The notes beneath the pieces are model-generated. The model did not search any database. It was not told the DNA's origin and worked only from the letters and a program-made list of their open reading frames with translations. This document shows positions 20,736 through 28,928 of a stretch of DNA of 64,000 nucleotides, piece after piece (positions within the stretch are counted from its first letter, which is position 1; every line of letters begins with the position of its first letter). A program made the translations under genes and the position numbers. This DNA comes from JANXLS01 sp038227045 (GTDB taxonomy: Bacteria; Planctomycetota; SZUA-567; H5-PLA8): positions 16,833 through 80,832 of the forward strand of contig JBBRQD010000013.1 in the NCBI GenBank assembly GCA_038227045.1, in the 5' to 3' direction.

Positions 20736-21859
20736 TACTCGTCGCCTGCTCCCGAATTCCAGCGTGCCAGAAAGTCCTTCGAATACGTTTCAAAACGCTT
20801 CAGCAAAATGGCCTCCCGAATCTCTTTCATGAGATTCAGGTAAAATGCCAAGTTGTGAAGGCTGATCAAGATAGCCGCATTCATCTCGCGGGCAAGCAAT
20901 AAATGACGCAAAAATGCGCGACTGAAACCATTGCACGTGTAACAGCCGCAATGCGGGTCGAGCGGTTTGTCGCTGCGCGTGTGCTGCGCGTTTTTGATGC
21001 GCACTTTTCCCTGTGACGTAAAAGCCAGCCCGTTGCGTCCATTGCGCGTCGGCAGCGTGCAGTCGAAGAGATCGATGCCGTGCGCCACGGCCAGCAGACT
21101 ATCGACCGGAGTGCCCATGCCCATCAAGTAGCGCGGCCGGTCAGCCGGCATTTTGGGCGCGGTGAACATGATTCCGCGATGCGTGTCCTCAATCGCTTCG
21201 CCGACGCAGAATCCGCCCAGCGCCATTCCGGGAAACGGAATCGCAGCCGTCGCCTCGAGCGAGCGTTGGCGCTCTTTTTCGTCGAAGCCGCCCTGCACGA
21301 TGCCGAAGAAGTTGACGTCGGTTCGCCCGGACGCCTGCGCGTGCTTAAACGAACGTTCAGCCCAGCGAACGCTACGGTCAACGGCGCTCGAAAGTTCGAG
21401 CGGCGTGCACGGATACGGCGGGCATTCGTCGAGAACCATCGCCATGTCAGGCGCGAGCGCCAGTTCGATGTCCACGACCGATTCGGGCGAAAACAGCCGC
21501 ACCGTGCCATCGACGGCGCTGGCAAAGAGCGCGCCGTCTTCGTTGATCTTGCGCAGCCCCGGCAGCGAGAAAATCTGGTAGCCGCCGGAGTCGGTGAGAA
21601 TCGGCCGGTCCCAGCCGGTGAATTTGTGCAGGCCGCCAAGACTCTTGACAATCTCTTCGCCCGGCCGCCACGCGAGATGAAACGCATTCATCAGCATGAC
21701 CTGAGCGCCGCAATCGAGAATCTGCTGAGGCGTGACGCCCTTGGGCGCGCCGAGCGTGCCGACCGTCATGAAATTGGGAGTGTCAATGATGCCGTGATCG
21801 GTTGCGAGCGTTCCGGAACGAGCAAGGCCGTCGCGATGAGATATGGAGAGTTTGAGCAT
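20735..21859 (-). CDS. tgt: tRNA-guanine transglycosylase (queuine tRNA-ribosyltransferase)
   Basis: 374 aa, the bacterial length. Exchanges G34 for preQ1 in GUN-anticodon tRNAs. LTDSGGYQ holds D90. GIVQGG (186-191) binds the base, and the nucleophile is D266 in DCTLPTRNGRNG. The zinc site is C304, C306 and C309 (CGCYTC) with H335 26 residues later. All key residues are present. Seventy-two bp downstream of frr and overlapping yajC. Confidence 0.97.
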   Translation of the reverse strand: MLKLSISHRDGLARSGTLATDHGIIDTPNFMTVGTLGAPKGVTPQQILDCGAQVMLMNAFHLAWRPGEEIVKSLGGLHKFTGWDRPILTDSGGYQIFSLPGLRKINEDGALFASAVDGTVRLFSPESVVDIELALAPDMAMVLDECPPYPCTPLELSSAVDRSVRWAERSFKHAQASGRTDVNFFGIVQGGFDEKERQRSLEATAAIPFPGMALGGFCVGEAIEDTHRGIMFTAPKMPADRPRYLMGMGTPVDSLLAVAHGIDLFDCTLPTRNGRNGLAFTSQGKVRIKNAQHTRSDKPLDPHCGCYTCNGFSRAFLRHLLLAREMNAAILISLHNLAFYLNLMKEIREAILLKRFETYSKDFLARWNSGAGDE

Positions 21860-21931
21860 GAAGTTGTTTTACGGCGGCCAACTACTCCTTCCAATTTGAG
21901 ACGTCCAGCCCACGAACTTCAAGTGGGCCGC

Positions 21932-22501
21932 TTACACCGTCATCACTTCCTGCGATTTCCGCTCGAACGACGAATCCAATTGACCTTCGTACTGCTTGGT
22001 CAAGTCGTTGACGCCGTGCTCCGCTTTCTTCACGTCGTCTTCGCTGTGCCCCGCGCCCTTCTCCATCGCCTTCAGCGCTTTTTGGCCTTCGTGGCGGATG
22101 TTGCGGATGGTAACTTTGTGCTGCTCGAGGCGCTCTTTGATCTGCTTGACCTGCCGCTTGCGGTTCTCTTCCGACATCGGTGGAAAACCCACGCGGATGA
22201 TCTTGCCGTCGTTGTTGATCGACAGGCCCAGATTCGCGGCGCTGAAACCCTTTTCAATATCCTTGATTGTCTTGGGGTCGAACGGCTTGACTGTCAACAT
22301 GCGCGCGTCCGCTTTGGCGATGACGGCGAGGCTCTTGAGCGGCGCGGGTTCGCCGCCGTACGCAGCGACTTCGATGTGTACGTGTTCGATGGCCTCAATG
22401 CTCGCCTGTCCCGAGCGGACCGTTTTCAGGTACGCATCGAAATCCGCGGTGCTCTTGCTCATGCGGTCTTCGGTGTCCAGCAGAATGTCGTCAATATCCA
22501 T
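21932..22501 (-). CDS. frr: Ribosome recycling factor
   Basis: 189 aa, slightly longer at the N-terminus than E. coli RRF. With EF-G it splits post-termination ribosomes. ATG at 22501 has GAAGGAGCACG upstream. Typical blocks: VRSGQASIEAIEHV, an unusual form of the TGRASPxLLDxI region; KPFDPKTIKDIEKGF; LGLSINNDGKIIRVGFPPMSEENRK; and the C-terminal three-helix bundle. Separated from pyrH by 213 bp carrying a long palindrome, which is unusual because the two genes are normally close. Confidence 0.96.
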   Translation of the reverse strand: MDIDDILLDTEDRMSKSTADFDAYLKTVRSGQASIEAIEHVHIEVAAYGGEPAPLKSLAVIAKADARMLTVKPFDPKTIKDIEKGFSAANLGLSINNDGKIIRVGFPPMSEENRKRQVKQIKERLEQHKVTIRNIRHEGQKALKAMEKGAGHSEDDVKKAEHGVNDLTKQYEGQLDSSFERKSQEVMTV

Positions 22502-22596
22502 GGTGGTGCGTGCTCCTTCGATTTACCTATTGGCATTATAAAGCCAAGCGCGATTCGCGGTATGATAGAATTCCCGTTCTCGCAGTCTCTTTTTTT

Positions 22597-22707
22597 CTCT
22601 CGCAAAGACGCAAAGGCGCAAAGAACGGCAAGAGAGATGAGGAAAATCCCTTGTTACACTCCCTTATTTGAATGGCTGTTCTTTGCGTCTTTGCGCCTTT
22701 GCGAGAG
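22597..22707. repeat. Inverted repeat (GCAAAG family) between pyrH and frr
   Basis: 30-bp arms at 22597-22626 and 22678-22707, two mismatches, 51-bp loop. Each arm is built of GCAAAG-like units (CGCAAAGACGCAAAGGCGCA). It lies inside an essential operon and contains no ORF. Confidence 0.9.
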
Positions 22708-22714
22708 AATCAAA

Positions 22715-23431
22715 CTACCCCTCTGCGCAAACGATCGTTCCAATATTTTCCTTCATAACCGCCTTGCGGATGTTGCCGGATTCTTTCAGGCTGAACACGA
22801 GAATCGGCAGATTGTTGTCCATGCACAGTGAAATGGCCGTCGTGTCCATCACGTTCAGGCGGTCCTGCAGCACTTTCATGTAGGACAGCTTGTCATACTT
22901 GCGCGCGTTCGGATTTTTATTTGGATCCGAATCGAAGACGCCCGAAACCTTGGTGGCTTTCATCAGGATTTCGGCGCGCAGTTCCATCGCGCGCAGCGCG
23001 GCAGTGGTGTCCGTGGTGAAATACGGATTGCCCGTGCCGCCGGCGAGGATCACGATGCGCTTGAGTTCCAGATGACGCAGCGCTTTGCGGCGAATGTACG
23101 GTTCGCAAACTTCCTCAGCCTTGATCGCCGACATCACGCGCGTCTCGGCGCCCATGCTTTCGAGCGCGTCCTGCAATGCGAGCGCGTTGATCACTGTCGC
23201 CAACATGCCCATGTAATCGGCGGTAGCGCGATGCAGCAGCCCGGATTGCTGCGCGGCTTTTTCGCCGCGCATGATATTTCCGCCGCCGATCACAACCGCG
23301 ATTTCGACGCCCAACTTGCCGACCTCGATCACCTGTTCGCAGATGCTGGCCAATGCCGGCGTGTCGAGCCCCTTGCCGGCTTCGCCGCCAAGCATTTCAC
23401 CGGAGAGTTTCAGGATGATGCGTTTGTACAT
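22715..23431 (-). CDS. pyrH: UMP kinase
   Basis: 238 aa from ATG at 23431; the frame is open upstream but that sequence is repeat-derived. Phosphorylates UMP to UDP. Amino-acid-kinase fold: RIILKLSGEMLGG (P-loop-like start), VVIGGGNIMRG (UMP/phosphate binding), GTGNPYFTTDTTAALRAMEL (the conserved GTGNPFFTTD block), then VSGVFDSDPNK and MDTTAISLCMDNNLPI. Complete and canonical. Lies between tsf (95 bp upstream) and frr. Confidence 0.97.
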   Translation of the reverse strand: MYKRIILKLSGEMLGGEAGKGLDTPALASICEQVIEVGKLGVEIAVVIGGGNIMRGEKAAQQSGLLHRATADYMGMLATVINALALQDALESMGAETRVMSAIKAEEVCEPYIRRKALRHLELKRIVILAGGTGNPYFTTDTTAALRAMELRAEILMKATKVSGVFDSDPNKNPNARKYDKLSYMKVLQDRLNVMDTTAISLCMDNNLPILVFSLKESGNIRKAVMKENIGTIVCAEG

Positions 23432-23475
23432 GCGCGCTGTTTCCTTTCCGGGGAAGTGGTTTGTCGAAGCTGAAG

Positions 23476-23523
23476 TTGTGGTGCGGGCATCTTGCCTGCG
23501 CAGGCTGGAAACCCGCACCACAA
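23476..23523. repeat. Palindrome of the TTGTGGTGCGGG family between tsf and pyrH
   Basis: Perfect 12-bp arms TTGTGGTGCGGG / CCCGCACCACAA (23476-23487, 23512-23523), with an inner GCCTGCGCAGGC palindrome. A second copy of the family occurs at 55056-55115. Confidence 0.85.
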
Positions 23524-23526
23524 TAT

Positions 23527-24393
23527 TTAAATCACGCCGACTTCAAACCGCGTGAACCGCTTCACCGTCGCGCCGCTTTCGGCCAGCACTTTCGCGACCG
23601 TCTTGCTGCCGTCCTTGTAGTATTCCTGGTCGGGCAGCACGAGCGTCGAGTAAAACTTGTTCACTTGTCCCGCGACGATTTTCTCCAGAATTGCGGCCGG
23701 CTTGCCTGCGTTCTTCGGATCGGTCTTCAGCTTGTCCATCGCGATGTCCATCTCTCTTTTCAGCAAGTCCTGTGAGACTTCTTCGCGTGTCAGGCAACTG
23801 GGCTTGGCGAAGACGATATGCATGGAAATATCCTTGCCCACCGCAACCGCTTTTTCGCCGGTGACGCCCGCCAACTCCACGACTGCGCCTTGCTTGTTGT
23901 CGTGATGAATATAGAAGCCGATGTCGCCGTGGTAATGGACGACGCGCTTGATCGCAATGTTCTCACCGATTTTGCCGGCCAGAGTTTTCACCGCGTCCGA
24001 CACGCTGATGCCATGAAGCGTCAGCGCATTGAGCTTCTCGACGCTGTCGAGCTTGCCCTTGTCCGCCAGTTCGACCAATTCGCCGAGCAGTTTCGTGAAC
24101 TCGGCATTCTTCGCCGAAAAATCAGTGCTCGCCGTCATCTCGACGACGGTAAGTGTTCTGCCATCGCTGGAGACTTTGTGTCCCAGCAAGCCTTCGGTCG
24201 CGGCCTTTTCAGCCATCGCGCTGCCTTTGTCGAGGCCCTTCTTGCGCAGCCAGGCTTCGGCCGATTCGATCCAGGCGGCTTCGCCTTTTCCGCCGTCCGC
24301 CAATGTTTCGGTGAGGGCTTTTTTGCAATCCATCAAGCGCTGCCCAGTCTTTTCGCGCAGTTTGCCAACGATTTGTGCGGTGATTTCTGCCAT
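23527..24393 (-). CDS. tsf: Elongation factor Ts
   Basis: 288 aa from ATG at 24393 with AAGGAGAACG upstream. EF-Ts exchanges GDP for GTP on EF-Tu. Conserved N-terminal UBA-like block (VGKLREKTGQRLMDCKKAL), then the AAWLRKKG-type sequence (AEAWLRKKGLDKG, AAEGL-like ATEGLLG). The core has ASTDFSAKNAEFTKL (family: NxETDFVAxNxxF) and the C-terminal FYSTLVLPDQEYYKDGSKTV. Complete. Normally directly behind rpsB; here a DUF559 element separates them by about 550 bp. Confidence 0.97.
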   Translation of the reverse strand: MAEITAQIVGKLREKTGQRLMDCKKALTETLADGGKGEAAWIESAEAWLRKKGLDKGSAMAEKAATEGLLGHKVSSDGRTLTVVEMTASTDFSAKNAEFTKLLGELVELADKGKLDSVEKLNALTLHGISVSDAVKTLAGKIGENIAIKRVVHYHGDIGFYIHHDNKQGAVVELAGVTGEKAVAVGKDISMHIVFAKPSCLTREEVSQDLLKREMDIAMDKLKTDPKNAGKPAAILEKIVAGQVNKFYSTLVLPDQEYYKDGSKTVAKVLAESGATVKRFTRFEVGVI

Positions 24394-24442
24394 GATATTC
24401 GTTCTCCTTGCTCTATTAAAATTCGAATTCAATTCGATGTAA

Positions 24443-24883
24443 TCAGGTGCCACGATTCGGTTCCCCTCTCCCCAGCGGGGGAGAGGGGTTAGGGGTGAGG
24501 GGGAAAGTCTGCCGCTCACGAAATGTGTTAAAAATCAGCTCCAACACGCCGTCGAGATTCGTAAATATCTCAATATCCCAGACGCGTATAACTTTGATAC
24601 CTTCGCTCGCGAAACACACGTCTCTGCGAGCGTCGTTGCGTTCTCTGCCGGCGTGCGAATCGCCATCCAACTCAAGGATGATCTTTGCGTCCGCGCAGTA
24701 ATAGTCCGCGATGTATTTTCCGACCGGTTGTTGACGCCGGAATTTAATTCCGGCGTATCGTCGCCCGCGCAATCTCGCCCACAGCATTTTCTCGGAGGGC
24801 GTCAAGCGTTTTCGAAGTGCTCTTGCTTTTTCGATCTTCGTCAGCGGGATTGCAGCTATTTCGGGAGTTGCTGGTGAATTCAT
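24443..24883 (-). CDS. DUF559 (Vsr-like) endonuclease-fold protein inside a palindromic element
   Basis: 146 aa. Residues 15-122 match the DUF559 / very-short-patch-repair-like fold: RKRLTPSEKMLWARLRGRR, FRRQQPVGKYIADYYC, ILELDGDSH and IRVWDIEIFTNLDGVL. Candidate metal ligands of the PD-(D/E)XK type are D60, E71 and D73. ATG at 24883 lies at the edge of one inverted repeat. The last ~20 residues (LTPNPSPPLGRGEP) are encoded by the other inverted repeat, so the ORF fills the whole element. There is no methyltransferase or other restriction gene nearby. It lies between rpsB and tsf. A nicking or transposition-like role in spreading the repeat is inference. Confidence 0.85.
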   Translation of the reverse strand: MNSPATPEIAAIPLTKIEKARALRKRLTPSEKMLWARLRGRRYAGIKFRRQQPVGKYIADYYCADAKIILELDGDSHAGRERNDARRDVCFASEGIKVIRVWDIEIFTNLDGVLELIFNTFRERQTFPLTPNPSPPLGRGEPNRGT

Positions 24884-24928
24884 GCTTCCCCCTCACCCCT
24901 GACCCCTCTCCCTCGCTGGGGAGAGGGG
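24463..24928. mobile_element. Putative DUF559 element with 43-45-bp inverted ends
   Basis: Left end 24463-24507, right end 24884-24928. When one end is reversed, they match with two substitutions over 43 nt. Each end is a hairpin (CCCCTCTCCC ... GGGAGAGGGG) followed by heptads GGGGTTA, GGGGTGA, GGGGGAA. The DUF559 ORF fills the interior. Outside the ends both flanks share CGGT, which may extend the repeat. No clear target-site duplication was found by eye. It interrupts the rpsB-tsf spacing. Confidence 0.75.
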
Positions 24929-24949
24929 ACCGGGATCCGAGACTTGATA

Positions 24950-25717
24950 TTATTTTTGCCCTTCGGCGTTGATGTCCACCTTTTTCACGTACTCCTGATG
25001 CTGCGCCTTGCGGGCCAGTTCCGGCGCGGACTTGCGCAGGTTGGCGCCTTCGAGACAGCCGTCGGCAAGTTTCGATACCACGAGATCGATTGAGCGGATC
25101 GCGTCGTCGTTGGCCGGAATCGGCAGATCGATCAGCGTCGGATCGGCGTCGGTGTCCAGCATCGCGATCACCGGAATCGAGAGGCGGCGGGCTTCCATCA
25201 CCGCGTTGCGTTCGACCGTCGGATCGATCACGAAGAGCGCGCCCGGCAGGCCTTCCATCGCGCGGATGCCGTCCAGATTGCGCTTGATCTTGCGCTTTTC
25301 GCGGTTCAACGAGGACTGCATTTTTTTCGAGTGCGTGTTGATCGAGCCGTCGGCGTCCATGCCTTCGAGTTCGATCAGGCGCTGCACGCGCAAGCGGATT
25401 GTGGACAGATTCGTCAGCGTGCCGCCCAGCCAGCGTTCGGCGGCGTAGGGCTGCCCGCAGCGTTGCGCGTGCTGCGTGATCAATTCTTTCGCCTGGCGCT
25501 TGGTGCCGATGAAAAGCACCTGTTTGCCTTCGGAGACGATCTTCTTGCAGAAATGGTACGCCGCGATGACGCCGCGAACGGTTTCCTTCAAATTGATGAT
25601 GTGAATCTTGTTGCGCTTGCCAAGAATGTACGGCTCCATCTTGGGATTCCAACGCGACGTGCGGTGCCCGAAGTGGGCGCCGGTGAGCAGCAGATCTTTG
25701 GCATTGACAATGGCCAT
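24950..25717 (-). CDS. rpsB: 30S ribosomal protein S2
   Basis: 255 aa. Begins MAIVNAKDLLLTGAHFGHRT, the usual L(L/F)xAGxHFGHxxxxWNPKM block. It carries IHIINLKETV, FIGTKRQAKE, ERWLGGTLTN, ALFVIDPTVERNAVMEARRL and PVIAMLDTDADP, all conserved S2 blocks. Full length. First gene of the minus-strand series that runs to secDF; upstream DNA holds a leader hairpin. Confidence 0.98.
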   Translation of the reverse strand: MAIVNAKDLLLTGAHFGHRTSRWNPKMEPYILGKRNKIHIINLKETVRGVIAAYHFCKKIVSEGKQVLFIGTKRQAKELITQHAQRCGQPYAAERWLGGTLTNLSTIRLRVQRLIELEGMDADGSINTHSKKMQSSLNREKRKIKRNLDGIRAMEGLPGALFVIDPTVERNAVMEARRLSIPVIAMLDTDADPTLIDLPIPANDDAIRSIDLVVSKLADGCLEGANLRKSAPELARKAQHQEYVKKVDINAEGQK

Positions 25718-25830
25718 CGTAAAACAATTCTTTCCGGAGCGTCTATGCGCTCCATTACCGAGCCGCGAGCCGATTTCAGATCACCTTTACTATAGGCAAT
25801 CAGGCGCTGTTGAACCACAGCAGCCGTTCA
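25718..25830 (-). promoter_or_regulatory. rpsB leader with hairpin and possible -10 box
   Basis: On the minus strand a TATAGT (near 25792) could serve as a -10 box; no good -35 was found. Between it and the gene a hairpin GGAGCG/CGCTCC (25736-25753) lies 19-36 bp before the start codon. S2 autoregulation through its leader is known in other bacteria; whether this hairpin does that is a guess. Confidence 0.3.
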
Positions 25831-25966
25831 AACCGACGCCGCGAATGGCGGCGATCCAAGTATTCATGCGGCTTTCAAGTCTCTGGCAACAAAACAGCCG
25901 CGAACGTTTTGAGCCGTAGCACTATACGGACGAGGGGAGGGGATGTCGAGTGAAATTGGGAAAGAA

Positions 25967-26293
25967 TCAGGGCGATTTTACATCATCCCAGAACTCCTCC
26001 GTATAATCGCTAAACAAACCGCTATAAACGCTCCCGCACTTTACATATCCGGATCGAACACTTCCATCTTGGCGGCGTACGCGAACCCGAAAGATATGCT
26101 GCAATTTGCTGGTTCCTTGGCGAAATGGATTGTCCAAAGACGCGTCGTCGGACATCAGCAGGACGAGTCCGCGCTTTTGTGCCCATTGTTTCACGCGTTT
26201 TTCAGGGAGCACAAGCATGACATACAGCCCGTAAATTGTCACGACAATCATTCCAACACCACATAGAGCCACGACAATCAGTTGGGTTGTCAT
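25967..26293 (-). CDS. Small membrane-anchored hypothetical protein, 108 aa
   Basis: One N-terminal membrane helix (LIVVALCGVGMIVVTIYGLYVML), then a soluble ~75-residue domain (HIFRVRVRRQDGSVRSGYVKCG). GAGG lies about 9 nt before ATG at 26293. No family recognised. It lies 21 bp downstream of aroB on the same strand and could be the last gene of that unit. Between it and rpsB no other gene is seen. Confidence 0.6.
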   Translation of the reverse strand: MTTQLIVVALCGVGMIVVTIYGLYVMLVLPEKRVKQWAQKRGLVLLMSDDASLDNPFRQGTSKLQHIFRVRVRRQDGSVRSGYVKCGSVYSGLFSDYTEEFWDDVKSP

Positions 26294-26314
26294 AGTCGAA
26301 CCTCAAGCAGAGCC

Positions 26315-27439
26315 TTATTGCCCTCGACCCATCTCCCACACCTTCTTCGCCATCTCATCCGTCACATCCGTAATCACCTTTGCCGAGCCAATCCGCTCCG
26401 TCACAATGAAGCGCAGCTTCCCCGCCGCGACTTTTTTGTCGCGGAAACTGGCGGCGTGCAGCGTCGCGGTGTCCGGATCGCCCGGCTTGATATGGGTCGG
26501 CAGGCCCGCTTTTTCGATCAGCGCTTTGATCCGGTCGCGGTCTGCTCGAGTCAACAGATCCAATTCCACCGATAATTCCGACGCCAGTACCATGCCGATG
26601 GCCACCGCTTCGCCGTGAATGTACGCCTTGTAATCCGTCGCCGATTCCAGCGCGTGCGCGAAAGTGTGGCCGAAGTTCAGCAGCGCGCGCGGGCCGCCTG
26701 CCGTTTCGCGCTCGTCCTGCGAGACGATCCGCGCTTTGATTGCGGCACACTTTTCGATCACATGCACCAGCGCAGTCGGCTCTTTTTTCAGCAGCGACTC
26801 CATGTTCACTTCGAGATAGCCGAACAACTGCGCGTCGTCGATCACGCCATACTTGATCACTTCCGCCAAGCCCGCTTTCAACTCGCGGTCGGGCAGAGAC
26901 ATCAGCGTCAGCGGATCGGCCAGCACTACTTTAGGCTGAAGAAACGCGCCGATGGCGTTCTTCGCTTTCGGATGATCCATGCCCGTTTTGCCGCCGATGG
27001 CTGCGTCCACCATGCCCAGCAGCGTCGTCGGAACCTGGACCAGCGCGATGCCGCGGTAGAATGTCGCCGCGACGAATCCGGTCAGGTCGCCGATCACGCC
27101 GCCGCCCAGCGCCAGCAGCACGCTGTCGCGGTCGAGCTGCGCTTCGATGCAGCGGTCGTACAGAAATTCGGCGAATTTCATTTTCTTCGCGTCTTCGCCC
27201 GGCGGCAGCTCGACTGCGCTGCCATCGAAGCCCGCCTTCTGCATCGAACTGGCCAGCAGCGTGCCGTACTTCGGGCCGACGTTGCGGTCGGTCACGACCA
27301 GACAGCGCCGCCCCTTGATCAACCCCGCGACGATCTCGCCCGCTTCCGCGATTGCGCCGGGCCTGACCAAAATATCGTAGCTGCGCTCGCCCAACTCCAC
27401 ACGCAAGGCTGGATTTGGTGTATTCGTTTCGTTGTCCAT
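26315..27439 (-). CDS. aroB: 3-dehydroquinate synthase
   Basis: 374 aa, second step of the shikimate pathway (DAHP to 3-dehydroquinate; NAD and Zn/Co dependent). Seen: PPGEDAKKMKFAE (the GExxK block), ALGGGVIGDLTGFVAATFYRGI, VPTTLLGMVDAAIGGKTG, AEVIKYGVI (metal ligand Glu) and NFGHTFAHALE with HGEAVAIGM (metal ligand His residues). Complete. No other aro gene is adjacent; the small membrane protein follows. Confidence 0.97.
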   Translation of the reverse strand: MDNETNTPNPALRVELGERSYDILVRPGAIAEAGEIVAGLIKGRRCLVVTDRNVGPKYGTLLASSMQKAGFDGSAVELPPGEDAKKMKFAEFLYDRCIEAQLDRDSVLLALGGGVIGDLTGFVAATFYRGIALVQVPTTLLGMVDAAIGGKTGMDHPKAKNAIGAFLQPKVVLADPLTLMSLPDRELKAGLAEVIKYGVIDDAQLFGYLEVNMESLLKKEPTALVHVIEKCAAIKARIVSQDERETAGGPRALLNFGHTFAHALESATDYKAYIHGEAVAIGMVLASELSVELDLLTRADRDRIKALIEKAGLPTHIKPGDPDTATLHAASFRDKKVAAGKLRFIVTERIGSAKVITDVTDEMAKKVWEMGRGQ

Positions 27440-27573
27440 TTAATAGTGGTCCAATATCCCATGTCCAAAAGTTGAAATCGCGTCTGGAAGTTAAGGGTTT
27501 GCGGTTCAAAGTTCAAGAGCGAACGTAAAGTTGGATGGCTCTGGAAGCCGTCCTATACCCCAAGGAGGAAGTC

Positions 27574-28287
27574 ATGCGGTTGCTGCAAATTTGTCTGGCG
27601 TTGTTCTGTGCGAGTACTCTTGTGTCGTTCGCGGCCGACGCCCCGGCGTTGAAGAAGGACGACAAGATCATCATGCTCGGCGATTCGATCACTCAGGGCG
27701 GCGGCAATCCGCAGAATGAAAAAGACAAGAATTCAAAGGGCTACGTCGTTCTTTTCCAGAAAGCCATGGATGAAAAACACAAGGATCTCGAAATCAAAGT
27801 CATCAACAAAGGCATCAGCGGAAATAAAGTCAGCGATCTCCAGCGCCGCCTGCAAAAAGACGTGCTCGACCTGAAGCCCAACGTAGTCTACATCTACATC
27901 GGAATTAATGATGTCTGGCACTGGGACCTGGGGGGCAACCACAAAGGCACGACCAAGGAAGACTTCGAATCGGGCTTGAAGGACATCATCGGCAAGATCA
28001 AAGGCGTCGGCGGCCGCGTGATACTCTGCACCCCCAGCGTGATCGGCGAAAAAACCGACGGAAGCAACAAGCAGGACAAGATGCTGGCCGAATACGCCGA
28101 CATCAGCCGCAAAGTCGCCAAAGACGAAGGACTCACGCTCTGCGATTTGAACAAAGCGTTCATTGACTACTTGAAAGAGAACAACAAGGACAACAAAGAA
28201 AAAGGAGTCCTCACCGGCGACCGCGTGCATCTCAACGAAGCCGGCAACAAACTCGTTGAAGAGACCATGCTGAAAGCACTTGAATAA
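27574..28287 (+). CDS. Exported SGNH/GDSL hydrolase
   Basis: 237 aa from ATG at 27574, preceded by a very strong AAGGAGG. Signal peptide MRLLQICLALFCASTLVSFA. Block I is MLGDSITQGG with nucleophile S38, block III is the IGINDVWHW type (YIYIGINDV), and block V is DRVHLNEAGN with catalytic D216 and H219. SGNH enzymes are esterases or lipases acting on acyl or acetyl groups, often of polysaccharides; the substrate is unknown. A 44-bp palindrome follows, shared with the convergent exbD end. Confidence 0.92.
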   Translation: MRLLQICLALFCASTLVSFAADAPALKKDDKIIMLGDSITQGGGNPQNEKDKNSKGYVVLFQKAMDEKHKDLEIKVINKGISGNKVSDLQRRLQKDVLDLKPNVVYIYIGINDVWHWDLGGNHKGTTKEDFESGLKDIIGKIKGVGGRVILCTPSVIGEKTDGSNKQDKMLAEYADISRKVAKDEGLTLCDLNKAFIDYLKENNKDNKEKGVLTGDRVHLNEAGNKLVEETMLKALE

Positions 28288-28293
28288 CCGCGA

Positions 28294-28478
28294 AACGGCT
28301 TTTTAACATCGAATCGCGCGGATCATCGCGAATCTTCACAGATGTTTCTTGAGGTTATTGAACGTCTCGGATTAATGCTGACGCCTAATTCAATTCGAGA
28401 CAGTTAATACAAAACTCTTCAGAAATTATCCGCGAAGATTCGCGATGATCCGCGCGATTCGATGTTTTAAAAGCCGTT
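28294..28478. repeat. Long inverted repeat between GDSL hydrolase and exbD
   Basis: Arms of 44-45 bp (28294-28337, 28434-28478), identical except for a one-base gap or mismatch in the T/A run; loop about 96 bp. It fills the 189-bp space between two convergent genes and starts 6 bp after one stop. It may act as a shared transcript-end structure. Confidence 0.9.
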
Positions 28479-28905
28479 ATTGTTTCAGTCCCTGCACCGC
28501 CAGATTGATCTTTTCCACGCCCGACTGCCGGATAATCGAAACCACTCTCATCACCGTTTCATACGAAAGCCGGCCGTCGCCGTTGATCGTCAAAATGTCT
28601 TTTTCGTGGCCTTTCAACAGCGCGGGAAGCTGCGCCGGGACTTCTGACGGTTCGAGTTTTTTGCCGGAGACGTACACGCGCCCGGTTGTATCAATCGTCA
28701 GCGACCACGGCACAGCCGCTTTTCCCTGGCCGGTTTTGCTGCCATCGGCTTTGGGCAGTTGCACGTCCACGCCGCTCTTGTCCAGCATCGGCGCGGTCAC
28801 CATGAAGATCACCAGCAGCACGAGCATGACGTCCACCAGCGGCGTCATGTTGATCTCGGCCATCGGCCTGCGCTTGCCGCCACCCGCGGCCGAACCCATT
28901 GACAT
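28477..28905 (-). CDS. exbD: ExbD/TolR-type biopolymer transport protein
   Basis: 142 aa; ATG at 28905 with AAGGACAG upstream. A short basic cytoplasmic N-terminus leads to one membrane helix with the conserved Asp (MAEINMTPLVDVMLVLLVIF), then a periplasmic domain ending in VSIIRQSGVEKINLAV. The family couples proton flow through ExbB/TolQ to TonB- or TolA-type energising. Paired with exbB 111 bp upstream, with a 27-bp palindrome between them. No TonB gene in the window. Confidence 0.93.
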   Translation of the reverse strand: MSMGSAAGGGKRRPMAEINMTPLVDVMLVLLVIFMVTAPMLDKSGVDVQLPKADGSKTGQGKAAVPWSLTIDTTGRVYVSGKKLEPSEVPAQLPALLKGHEKDILTINGDGRLSYETVMRVVSIIRQSGVEKINLAVQGLKQ

Positions 28906-28928
28906 AGTTCACTGTCCTTTTTAGTCTG

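Noticed and set aside
24443..24883. DUF559 gene as part of a restriction-modification or Vsr repair system
   Set aside because: No methyltransferase or mutL/S-type gene is near, and the gene is bounded by inverted repeats between ribosomal genes.
25795..25966. A possible gene between rpsB and the 108-aa membrane protein
   Set aside because: Only short frames in different phases without ribosome sites or protein-like composition.
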